Shown one piece after another: positions 10,355-21,476 of a DNA stretch of 64,000 nt. Both the position numbers and the translations under genes were made by a program. The first letter of the stretch is position 1. Each line of letters opens with the position of its first letter. Under the pieces are notes generated by a model. The model ran no database searches. It saw nothing but the letters and a program-made list of their open reading frames with translations, and was not told where the DNA came from. This stretch comes from Costus lasius (lineage: Eukaryota; Streptophyta; Magnoliopsida; Zingiberales; Costaceae). Location of the stretch: assembly GCA_027563935.2 (NCBI GenBank), contig CM050451.1, positions 101,583,565-101,647,564 of the forward strand, in the 5' to 3' direction.

Positions 10355-13300
10355 GTTCTTCCTGACCACCATATATCAAGAACATATCTTTGGTCCTCCG
10401 CAGATATTTCAAAATGTTCTTGACCGCAATCCAGTGTGCCTGACCTGGATTACTTTGGAATCGACTGGTCACACTTAACCCGTAAGCGACGTCAGGGCGA
10501 GTACACAACATCGCATACATAATGGACCCAATAGCCGAAGCATAAGGCGTATTGTCCATTTCATCTTTCTCAGTCTGTGTTTGTGGACACTGACTCTTTG
10601 AAAGATTCAGACCATGTCTGACTGGAAGATATCCTCTTTTAGAATTCTCTAAATGAAATCTTTCCAGGACTTTATCGATGTAAGTACTCTGGCACAGCCC
10701 GAGAAGCCTCTTAGATCTATCCCTGTAGATCTTCACACCTAATACATAGGCTGCTTCTCCTAGATCTTTCATCTGAAAACATTTTCCTAACCATGCTTTA
10801 ACAGCATGCAGTTCAGGAATATCGTTTCCAATGATTAAGATATCATCGACGTAGAGGACTAGGAAAGTAATCACGCTCCCACTAAACCTCTTATATACAC
10901 ACGGGTCATCTTCGTTCTTGATGAAACCAAACTCAGAGATTGATTCATCAAAACGAATATTCCAGCTTCTAGATGCTTGTTTCAGTCCATAAATGGACTT
11001 CTTTAACTTGCATATTTTATGACGATCTGATGGATTAGTGAAACCTTCAGGTTGTGTCATATACACATCCTCATCCTGTTTTCCATTAAGAAAAGCCGTC
11101 TTCACATCCATCTGCCAGATCTCATAATCGTAATATGCTGCTATTGCGAAAAGAATCTGAAAAGACTTGAACATGGCTACAGGAGAGAAAGTTTCATCAT
11201 AATCTATCCCGTAGATTTGTTTGAAACCTTTCGCAACTAGCCTGCCTTTATAGGTAACCACGTTACCATCCATGTCAATCTTCTTCTTGAAGATCCACTT
11301 ACAGCCTATAGGGATTACTCCCGGAGGCGGATCAACCAAATCCCAGACTTGGTTATCTGACATGGAGTCCATCTCTGCTCGCATAGCTACAAGCCATCTA
11401 GCTGACTCTGGTCCACTGACCGCATCCGCATAAGTGAGGGGTTCATCATTATCAATGATGTAGACTCCGTCATAGCGCTCAGGCTGTCGACGGATCCTTC
11501 CCGATCTTCGCGGTTCCCGTGATATCTGAGCCTCAGGTTGTTCAATAACCTGTTCTACCGGCTCAGGCTCATCCAACTGTGCTTGAGCACTTTGTCCTTC
11601 CTCTGAATTCTCATCCATCTTTATTTCTCTCCCACTGGCCTCTTGCAGAAGAAATTCCTTCTCAAGAAATATAGCCGTCCGAGCAACAAAAACCTTGTTC
11701 TCCTTGGGATCGTAGAAATAATAACCCTTAGTTTCCTTAGGGTATCCGACAAAGATGCATTTCTCAGATCTGCTCTCTAGTTTCCCAGAGGCGAGCTTTT
11801 TGACATAAGCCTCGCAACCCCAGATCTTAATAAATGTCAAGCTAGGCTGTTTCCCATACCATAATTCATATGGAGTCTTTGAAACGGCCTTGGATGGCAC
11901 TCGGTTTAGTACCTTTGCAGCTGTTTCCAGTGCAAATCCCCAAAAGGAGTATGGAAGAGTAGCCTGACTCATCATCGAACGAACCATATCAAGTAACGTT
12001 CTATTTCTCCTCTCGGACACACCATTCCATTGCGGTGTTCCTGGTGGAGTGAGCTGTGAGATAATCCCACACTCCTTCAGATAGTCAGTAAACTCATGAC
12101 TCAAGTATTCTCCACCTCGATCAGAACGAAGTGCCTTGATATTTCGGCCTAGCTGATTTTGTACTTCATTCTTGAACTCTTTGAACTTGTCAAAAGATTC
12201 ACTCTTATGTCTCATCAGATAGACATACCCATATCTACTGAAATCATCAGTAAAGGTAATGAAGTACTGATAGCCACCTCTGGCATGTTTACTAAATGGC
12301 CCACACACATCACTGTGTATAAGGTCAAGTAAACCTGAAGCCCTTTGACCTTTGTTAGGAAAAGGAGACTTCGTCATTTTACCCATTAAACAAGCTTTGC
12401 ATGTATCAATCTCCTCATAGGAGATTGATCCCAGCAGTCCATGATCATGCAACCGCTTAATGCGCTTCTTGTTAATATGGCCTAAACGACTATGCCATAA
12501 CAAGGTGCTGTCATCAGCATACTTGGCTTTCTTATTATCAATGTTTTGTATAGAATATTCCATGTCCAACATGAATAACCCATTGTTAATTGAACCAGTA
12601 GCATAAACAATATTATCAAGAGTAAGATAACACTTTGAAATCTTGCATTCAAAGGAAAACCCTTTCCTGACAAGAGCAGGAATAGAGATAATATTTTTGG
12701 TAATACTGGGTACAAAGTAACAATTGTTTAATTCTAATACAATGCCAGATGGTAATGAGATGTAATAATCCCCTACAGCAACAGCAGCAACCCGTGCCCC
12801 GTTTCCAACTCGTAGGTCCACCTCATGCTGTCCCACCTGTCTTCTTCTCTTGAGTTCCTGTACATTTGAACAAATGTGAACTCCACATGCAGTGTCCAAC
12901 ACCCATGAAATAGAAGAAGAGGATATCATGACTTCAGTCACAAATATACCTGAGCCAGAAGCGATGCTTCCCTTCTTGTCTCCTTGGAGCGCTTTACAGT
13001 CCTTTTTCCAGTGACCCAGCTGGCCACAGTGGAAACACCTGTTGTCCTTCGACCGCTTCACCTTTTGTTTCAGAGCCTTACTGTAGTTCTTGACAGGGGC
13101 CTTGCCCTTCTTCCCCTTCTTCTTGTTCCTGGAAGGGAACATCAAGACAGAGGTTGAAGGCTTTCCCTTCAGAGTCTCCTCCGTAGTCAAGAGCATATTC
13201 AGCAACTCTGCCGGAGTACAGTCGATCTTGTTCATATTAAAATTAATGATGAACGCATCGAAAGAAGGCGGGAGAGACTGCAGAATAATGTCTACAGCAA

Positions 13301-13754
13301 GCTCCTGATTGATGGTATGCCCCAGTTTCTCCAGAGCCTCCTTGTGCCCAATCATCTTGAGCAGGTGAGCTCCCACTGGGCTCCCTTCAGCCAGTTTGCT
13401 CTGAAAGAAAAGCTTGGTCAGATTATAGCGTTCAGTCCTCGCATGTGCAGCATACAGCATCTTGAGGTTTGCTATAATTTCTATAGCAGACATATCCTCA
13501 TGCTGACGCTGCAGCGGTGGCGTCATAGACGCTAGCATCAGGCAAGCAACATCAATGCTATCATTGACATGCTTTTCATAGGCATCCCGAACCGCCCTTG
13601 CGGCGTTCGGAGCGGGTTGAGGCGGTATAGCCGTCTCGAGGACATACAGTTTCCTCTCAGCCTTAAGAACGATCTTAAGGTGTCCGAACCAGTCTGAGAA
13701 GTTTGGCCCAGCAAACTTCTCCCTTTCCAGTAGGGATCGCACATTGAAGCTCAT
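10355..13754 (-). pseudogene. Copia C1 Gag-Pol, cut off at RNase H (about 1133 aa remain)
   Basis: The frame is open from the ATG at 13754 to the gypsy A junction. In order it shows copia Gag (from about residue 15), one CCHC knuckle (CFHCGQLGHWKKDC), protease with LDTAC, the integrase HHCC finger and DDE core (HSDVCGPF, FTDDFSRYG, NGVSERRNR), and reverse transcriptase with YVDD. It stops at YGGQEEL, just before the first RNase H aspartate. C8, the intact relative, is 1294 residues, so about 160 residues are missing here. I see no internal stop or frameshift, so gypsy A caused the loss. The last residues of any longer frame would come from LTR sequence and are not native. Confidence 0.92.
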
Positions 13755-15516
13755 GGTGTTCGTTGCTGCAGGAATCTACAACAATGCAAGAACAGCAAGG
13801 TCAGTATCAATGTCTAGAATCAATCCAGGACTTAAGAAAGATTCTTTTTCTCACTATTTTCTCTGGCTGAAAAATCCAGCAAAACAGCCCGAAAGAGTAA
13901 CACTCTTTTAGTGAGATGGGATCCAGATTTCATACTTGGTCTCCGCGTCCCGCTCAGGCGAGATAAGATGCACAGAGAGTACAAGCACTAATTTCTGGTA
14001 GGCATTCCCTGCCAATCGCCAACCCGTGCGATTCCCCTTCATCTGGGCAATCCAGCAGACTGTGCCAACTGAGTTGGTACAACACAGTCTCTGATCCCAC
14101 AGATGGCTGCCTCCATATAGCTAACATATGCCCCCATATGTAGCCTACATGGTCAAGCTGGCCTGTCCTACTCCCTGGACCACCACGTGCTATGCTGAGC
14201 AACGAGAAGCGATAAATCCCTTCTCTGTAACACGCAGGTGTAATCCCGCACCGTCTGAAGATAGATGGACGTGCCCACTGAGTGGGTACAACACGGCTCC
14301 AACGATAGTCAGAACAGTGAGGTTTCGCGTCAGAAGGCTTTACGAGCTTGATATTTTAGCGTTGGATTTTAACGGTCTTTTATCTTCTTAACTATCATGC
14401 AATTCCTATGGTGATAGCAGAAGATAAACTCATGCAGTTCTAATTATATAAGCAATAAAAAGAAAGCATGGATCTTATGTGGTAAAAGCCCATAGCCTAA
14501 GTAAGACCTTAACCTAACTTAAGTCTTCACTTGCTTTTCTTGGGTCTTTTGCCTCTCATCTGGTCCAACCCAGGGCCCTAGCGCCAAGAGCAGCTCAGGT
14601 GCGCCACCAGCTGAATGCGCTTCATTGCCATGTGTGCATTGAATTCTTGTCTGATTAAATTACAATTCAATCTATCTAGACAAGATTGACTCGCAGGTCA
14701 ATTACATTTTATAAATTAAATACAATGTGATTCGCAGATCTCAAATAAATATTAATTTATAACTAACCAGGCTCGCAGGCCCCAGCACAGCACACATTAA
14801 AGGGCAACCCACATAAGATGAAATAAACAGGCATATGGCATCAATCAACATGTGATCCATTACAAAGAAAATAAACTTTTGAAAACCCATTGGCATCAAT
14901 TTTACTTTTCTTATCTGTCCTACAACCTTACAACGGTCCATTGATGGGGATCCACTCATCTTATCTAGTTAGATCCATGCCCTTGCATGCACCAAGTCCT
15001 AACTGACTCGAGTTGACCTAATGGTCAACCATGCATGCGCCAAGGGCTGAACAACCTTCAAGAGTTCTGGCAAGCGGGTGTGACCCCGGGCCTAACTCAA
15101 TAGTGTTCACTGGTTGTCTCAACCAGACCTCGCTACACGCCTGTGATGCAGTCGACCTATAGCCACCTCGTGCTTGCGCATAGGTGCCATCTGGTCGACC
15201 CATCTAGGCTGTCAGATGGTCTGATCAGACTAGTTTGATCTATACTAGTTGATGCTTTCAACCCCATCAACCCGTCTAAGGGTTTACAATAGGTGCATCT
15301 TAGATCTAGTGGGGCGCGCAAGTGATATTTGTTTTGACAAACACAAACACAATAACAAGCGCCAACTTACATGCGCCAACATAACAAAATATTCTCATGT
15401 GAAGTTTCGGCATGCAACTTAGATCTAAGCATACATTTACATGCGCGAACATGGATCACAAAAAATATATCAAGCAATCATATTAACATGCTGTAACCGC
15501 ATCCTCTGATACCAAT
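13755..15516 (-). other. Copia C1 leader and primer binding site
   Basis: About 1.75 kb separate the primer site from gag, which is unusually long. On the plus strand 15504-15514 reads ctctgatacca, the reverse of an initiator tRNA-Met primer site. Two triloop hairpins shared with all related leaders lie at 14065-14077 and 14274-14286. The tRNA-like module seen in C3, C6 and C9 is absent: the sequence runs straight through its insertion point near 14600-14640. No coding capacity is conserved. Confidence 0.8.
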
Positions 15517-17223
15517 TGTTGGGTCCCTTTCAAGAGGGAGCGAAACCCTAATAGGTCCCCTTCAAGGGGGAGCGAAAACCCTAAATGGTGGCGCATAAAT
15601 CTTTGCAAGCGGAAGCAAGGGTTTTCATAGATCTTTCGCAATAACATATGATCAACTTGATGAAGTTTAGATCCATACCATAGCCATGAAGAAGATGGCG
15701 ACTTGGAAGCAAGAGAACAAGAGAGGTCTCCTCCAAATTGTCGCACACAAAAGGATTGATGACTTGCTCCTTGGACGCTCCTTGTGCTAGCAAGGATCTC
15801 CAAGATGTCCTTGATCGAATGAAGGAAAAAGATGGTGTCTTGCTTGGCCGAACTTCTCGTCGTCAACCCCTTCAACCCCTTGCGTCTCGTCAAGAGAGAG
15901 GAGCCGAATGTTGAATGAGGCATTAAACCACACATTGAACGTGGAGACGTTTTCATTTTTGGACTTTCCAAAAATAGCAACCGAAACCGTTGAAGCGTTT
16001 TGCGTTCACTTCAAGTGAACCAAACGATCATCCCACTCCATGTGGACCATGCGCTCACACTTGAGCCGGTTCACATGTCAATGGTTCATTGGTCAAACCA
16101 AATCAGCCCAAGCAATAGTCTAGACATTATCAAACCCAATGGTTCAATGATCTAACCGTCCATCTCTCGATGCTCTTGATCTCACCGATCTAGCATCAAT
16201 ACTCTCGATTGAAGCTTACCGATCTCAAGCCCTAATCAATCAAACATGATCAGACTAGATCTCACTTACAATCAGAGTTTAAACTCCTTTAAACTGAACC
16301 AAAACAAATCAGTCCACACGATCTGACTTAAGTAAGTCATATCATCAAATTGTGCGACCCTGAGGGTTTCCTTTAAATGTCGGTAACGATGACTTGCGTC
16401 ATCACGATCAGTGAGGGGTATCTAGCAACACATCATTGTCTCCCGATATAAAGAAAAGAGTCTTCCAAGACTACACCCAAACCACAGCACAAGTGTGAAT
16501 CAAACTCACAAGGCATACATGTTTCCTTTGCCACTGGATGTTCTTATTGGACAGGCGTGTCAAGCCTGTATCTCCAATATGATGAGCATGATTAGATCAG
16601 ATGAACATAGTCACCTGGGTATGGCCATACACTTTCTCAATCATCTCATAGGGGGGGCCCCTTTAGAACATCACACTCCTTAAACAAGGAGACGACAATC
16701 CTTTATCTATCACTAGTGCCCTAACCTGACTCAAGCTCACCATCCAAGATAGTCTATAATCATTTTATTTCAAATGATATTGAACTACCTCAAAACAATG
16801 ACAATCATCATTTAGAAAACACAAGTGATCTCAAGTCAAAGGACATGTGCCACTTGATGCAAACAAGGATTATTCACATTGTGACAAGCAATTGAATATC
16901 CTAGTAGGGTCTGTCCAGTACATCCAATGTACCCATGAGTCTACATCTTATTCCATGCTCGAAGCATCCTATAAGATTAGTACACATATTAGTCTCAATC
17001 ATATCAAGGCTGTCTCATGTTCACCAAGATATCTCGACTAAGGACATTACAGCATGTCAGCCTAGCTGAACAGCATTGAGACATCATTCAGAAGTACACT
17101 TATTGCAGTAGACAATGTAACATACTGAATGACAACCATTGCCTTTATAAACATAAAAGTTTATACATGATACTGTTACAATCCCAAGGCCTCAAACATT
17201 AGCCTTAAGGGCATACCCCAACA
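15517..17223 (-). repeat. Copia C1 5' LTR (1707 bp)
   Basis: On the plus strand it starts tgttgggtccc and ends ccccaaca, giving TGTTGGG/CCCAACA terminal inverted repeats. It aligns along its length with the other C-family LTRs. A conserved palindrome with flanks gcgctca...tgagccgg sits at 16051-16069, and a ctatttttgg TATA-like stretch (minus strand) lies near 15965. Confidence 0.88.
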
Positions 17224-17969
17224 CGGTCCACTTACCGCCTCATCATAAGTCCTGGGTTCATCCTCAATGATGAATTTCCCATCGTGTTGAGTCAGTAGCG
17301 ACCCATACCTCTCATGTGCACAACGAATCCTCCCAGACATACATGGGGCCTGTGTCTGAGCCTCAGGTTGCCCAGCAACCGGTGCAGGTGGCTCAAGTTC
17401 CATCTCTGTGTCTTGTGGTTGCACTTGGACCTCGTCCAAGTCAAACTTCCTCCCACTAACTTCTTTCATGAGAAATTCTTTCTCTAGAAAGACAGCACCC
17501 CGAGCAACAAAAACTTTGTTCTCGGTGATAACATAGAAGTTGTAACCCTTAGTTTCCTTAGGGTACCCCACAAACACGCATTTATCAGATCTAGGTTCTA
17601 GCTTGCTAGAATCCTGACGTTTGACATAAGCCTCACATCCCCAGATCCTAATTAAAGTGAGATTAGGGTGTCTCCCACTCCATACCTAGTATGGTATCTT
17701 GGAGACACTCTTAGATGGAACATTATTCAGTATCAGAGAAGCAGTCTCAAGTGCATGCCCCCAGAATGAGGGTGGTAGAGTTGCATGACTCATCATAGAT
17801 CGAACCATGTTCAACAGGGTTCGATTTCTCCTTTCAGACACACCATTCCATTGCGGTGTTCTAGGAGGAGTGAGTTGGGATAGGATCCCACACTCTCTTA
17901 GATAGTCAAAGAACTCACCGCTCAGGTACTCTCTACCATGATCTAATCGAAGAGCTTTAATGAATCGCC
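17224..17969 (-). pseudogene. Copia C2: decayed integrase to RT-linker fragment
   Basis: This minus-strand fragment of a related but distinct copia covers the end of integrase (NGVSERR-like region) and the linker (VGYPKETKGY, RGAVFLEKEFL) up to EAVSGP, where C1 interrupts it. Its right edge, in the integrase core, ends at element X near 17970. The frame is broken before the VGYPKETKG segment. Sequence divergence from C1 and C8 is clearly greater than among those copies, so this is the oldest layer of the left nest. The other half should lie beyond gypsy A and C1, left of the window. Confidence 0.82.
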
Positions 17970-19537
17970 TTATTGTTGAATTAGGAATCTCGTTTCGGGC
18001 TCGCTTCCGCTGTTTTCATTTTTAAATAGCCCGGGGATTCCCAACAATAGCGCACCTAACCTTCTTCATATTATTACAAAATAAAGGAAAAAGGAAAGCG
18101 GCACGCAGGCCTCACAAAGATACAACATAGGCATGCAAAGGGGATTGACTCATAATCACAACATTATGCACAAGCAAGGTATTTACACATGCAATTCTAC
18201 ATGCTCATGAAAAACATAAAATCTGAAATTTTACTTTTTCATAAAACTAGTCTCCTTTCCTCATCTTCTTATCACAAATCTTTTGGTTATTCGTGGTCAA
18301 TTTTTCATGATGAGTTCATAGATCCTTTCGGTTGGCAATTTTGTCAGATCAAGAGATCTGGCCAGTCCGAAGACACAATGTCCGTCCTACTTGACAAAAC
18401 TACATGCACCTTTGATCTTTAAATCATGAAAGAAAAATAACCCAAAATCCAAAAGAGATTGAAAAGATGATAGAAACAAGAAACCCTAATTTTTCCTACT
18501 TAGAAAAATCGTTTGTCATATGATCATGCAATTTGCGAAAATTGAGATATGGTAGGTGAGCATGGAAAAGCATGAAATTACATCGTTCGAGTCTCGCAAG
18601 TCGCTCTGATACCATTGTTGGGAAACCCCAGGGATATTATACAATTTTTCAGACACATAACAACACAAATACATTGCACAGCGGAAGCAATATCCCCGAA
18701 ATAGGCCGGTCACAAAAACACAGTGAAGATCTCTTGCGAGGGGGTCGACACGATGAGATAGAAAATACCTTAAGAGCAAGATGAGGCCGATGTCGAGGAA
18801 GGCGCCCAAGCGTGCTCCCTCTGCAGTCTCACACACACGGATGCCTCAAGTCCTCTTCTTCCACGCTCGGTGCTAGCCTCGGGAAGAAGATCCAAACCTT
18901 GTGCTCCCTCTTCAAAGCTTGCGCCACCTTGAAGGAAGATGCACGAATGGATGAAGAGGAAGGGAGATGATGCCACCAACCTCAAGCTCTCCTTGCGCCA
19001 AGAGAAGAAAGAGAAGAGATAGAAGACTTGCGGCTAGAGGATGGAAGAAGCTTGTTGCACCAACTCCTTGTTGCTCTTGGCCTTTGAATGCATATGAGGG
19101 CTCACACATGCTTCTAATAAATAGAAGCAAAGGGCGGCCAAGAGAAAGGGGTGGGCGCAACTCAAAAAGAGAAGGGGGCGGCTAGGCTTAGGGTATGAGA
19201 GCAATTAGGGTTTAGGCTTTGGTAAGTCTCCAAGACTTTTCCATAAAAACCATGCAATTGCCCAAGACTTACCAAGTAATTCCATTATGCCTTAGATGCT
19301 TCAAGCCTTGCCTTAGAGGCAAGCTTTCCATGTAAGCATGAAGGGGCAAGGCGCCTATTCCATCCAAAGAAGCCAAAAGTGCCTCCCTCACCCCATTATG
19401 CCCCTAGGCGCCAATGGGGTGAGATTTCTCCCCATTATACCCTTTTAGCCCATGGTCTCTTCATGACAACTTGTTATTGGGCCTCATTGGATAATGAGCA
19501 AGCCCAAACTTTATTTCATGGGTTGATTAAGCAATTG
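17970..19537 (-). mobile_element. Element X: fragments of a third LTR element type
   Basis: A minus-strand primer site (gctctgatacca at 18603-18614) is followed by an LTR-like edge from 18616 starting tgttgggaaacccc. A second edge in the opposite orientation, ending ggggattcccaaca, spans 17974-18046. The two share the spacing of a gcggaagc and a cccgaaa motif with the terminal repeat. The 18047-18602 part would be leader; 18616-19537 would be LTR or flanking DNA, and I recognise nothing else in it. There is no convincing reading frame. The boundaries other than the primer-site edge are uncertain. Confidence 0.4.
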
Positions 19538-19806
19538 GATCCATTGGTTATCTTCTGTGATAACACTGGAGCAATAGCACAAGCAAAGGAACCACGGTCA
19601 CACCAGAAGTCCAAGCACATACAGAGAAGGTTTCATTTGATCCGTGAGATCATAGATCGAGGAGAGATCAAGATCTGCAAGGTTCATACAGATGACAATC
19701 TAGCTGACCCGCTTACAAAGCCTCTGGCGCAGCAGAAGCATGAGAAGCACTGTAATAATATGGGTTTGAGATTTCTCAACCATTAGTTTAAGTGCAAGTG
19801 GGAGAT
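19538..19806 (+). pseudogene. 3' tail of a copia gag-pol ahead of C3 (tandem remnant)
   Basis: The last 83 codons of copia RNase H (from DPLVIFCDNTGAIAQ to GLRFLNH, stop at 19784-19786) are followed by the purine tract aagtgcaagtgggagat, leading straight into the C3 5' LTR. They align with 26971-27239 of C3 with only about three differences. Unlike C3, the CAG codon here is intact. The left edge at 19538 is a sharp non-homologous join. This is the end of a second element copy that shares its LTR with C3. Confidence 0.88.
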
Positions 19807-21476
19807 TGTTGGGGTATGCCCTTAAGGCTAATGTTTGAGGCCTTGGGTTATTATCAGTATCATGTATAAACTATGTTTATAAAGGCAATGGTTGTTATTC
19901 AGGTTGTTGGATTTTCTGCTGCTGTATATGTATACTTCTGAATAATGTCTCAATGTGTTCAGCTTGGCTGACACGCAGTGTTGTCCTTAGTCGATATATC
20001 TTGGTGAACATGAGACAGCCTTGATATGATTGAGACTAATATGTGTTCTAATCTTATAGGATGCTTCGAGCATGGAATAAGATGTAGACACATAGGTGCA
20101 TTGGATGTACTGGACTGACCCTACTTAGGTTGTTCAATTGTTTGTCACAATGTGAATAATCCTTATATGCAAGCAAGTGGCATATTTCCTCTGACTTGAG
20201 ATCACTTGTGGTTCTAAATGATGATTGGCACTGTCTTGAGATAGTTCAATATCATTTGAAATATAATGGTTAAGGATTATCTTGGATGGTGGACATGAGT
20301 CATGTTAGGACACTAGTGATAGATATAGGATTGCCTCTCCTAATTGGAGTGTGATGTTCTAAAGGGGCCCCCTTGGATGAGATGGTTGAGAAAGTGTATG
20401 GCCATACCCAGATGACTATGTTCATCTGATCTAACCACTCTCATCATGTTGGAGTTACAGGCTTGACACGCTTGTCCAACGAGAATATCCAGTGGCAAAG
20501 GAAACATGTATGTCAAGTGAATTGGATTCACACTTGTGCTATGGTTTGGGTGTAGTCTTGGAAGACTCTTTCCTTCATATCGGGAGACAGTGATGTGTTG
20601 CTAGATACCCATCTCTGATCGAGATAACGTAAGTTATCGTTACCGACGTTGAAGGAAACCCTTAGGGTCGCACAATTTGATGATATGGCTTACTTATGTC
20701 AGATCGTGTGGACTGAATTGTTCTAGTTCAGTTTAAAGGAATTTAAACTCTGATTGGAAGTGAGATCTGGTCTGATCATGTTTGATTGATTAGGGCTTGG
20801 GATCGGTAAGCTTCGATCGAGAGAATTGATCCTTGATTGTAGAGATCAAGAGGGTCAAGAGATGTGTGGTTAGATCTTGAGCCATTTGGTTCAAGGAGAT
20901 CTAGACCATGGCTGGTTTGATTTGGTCTTTGAACCAAATACAATTGAACCGAATGAAATAGAACCGGTTCACTAAGTGAACGCTTGGTTCAAAGGGAGAA
21001 GGAAAGTTTCGATGGTTCACTTGGAGTGAACGCATGAGACATTGAGCACTTACTATATTTGGAAGTCGATTTTCCAAATTGGAAAACGCCTCCACGTTGT
21101 AACGCCGCTCGCCCCATCTTCTCCTCTCGTTCCTCTCGTGTGGTGAAGAGTCTTCACGCCAAGGAGGAAGTTCAGCCAGCAAGTAGAGAAACACATCTTC
21201 TCTTACACGATCAAGGGACTCCTTGGATCTTTGCTAGCACAAAGAGCACAAGGGAGTAAGCCTTCAACGTCTTGTGTGCAACTTCTTTGGAGGAGAGCCG
21301 CTCGCTCTCTATCTTCTTCCAAGTCGCCATTCAAGCAATGGCCATGGTAACATCTTCACTTGTTTCTAAGCAAGTTTTAAAGTTGATCATATGTTAAGCC
21401 ATGCGATTCATGAAACCTAGTTTCGCTGCCTTCAAAAATTTTATATGCGCCTGATCTAGGGTTTCAGAACCCTTCA
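19807..21476 (+). repeat. Copia C3 5' LTR (shared with the tandem tail)
   Basis: It starts tgttggggtatgcc and ends aacccttca. It acts as the 3' LTR of the tail at 19538-19806 and as the 5' LTR of C3. A palindrome lies at 20964-20983 (flanks ccgg and cgc), followed about 70 bp later by a TATA-like tatattt at 21054-21060 inside an inverted-repeat-rich stretch. The promoter reading is inference. Confidence 0.9.

Larger units (their letters stand above)
10355..17223 (-). mobile_element. Copia C1, truncated on its 3' side by gypsy A
   Basis: The minus-strand Ty1/copia element reads 5' LTR 15517-17223, primer site 15504-15515, leader 13755-15503, and gag-pol from 13754 leftward to 10355, where gypsy A interrupts it. 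The rest of RNase H and its 3' LTR must lie left of the window. Its LTR outer edge (17223) joins C2 coding in the middle of a conserved SGP motif, so C1 itself inserted into C2. Confidence 0.9.

Noticed and set aside
17176..17577. C2 frame ending in a short unrelated tail
   Set aside because: The last codons read into the inserted C1 LTR; the native sequence stops at EAVSGP.
19379..19786. Apparent fusion protein of unknown N-terminus with copia RNase H
   Set aside because: The N-terminal 50 or so codons come from the unrelated element X side of the 19538 junction. Only the copia tail is meaningful.
20340..20531. Small frame with MFPLPLD... recurring in copia LTRs (16495, 20340, 27773, 50633)
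   Set aside because: Follows LTR copies in either orientation, with changing ends and indels; it is LTR sequence conserved as nucleic acid.
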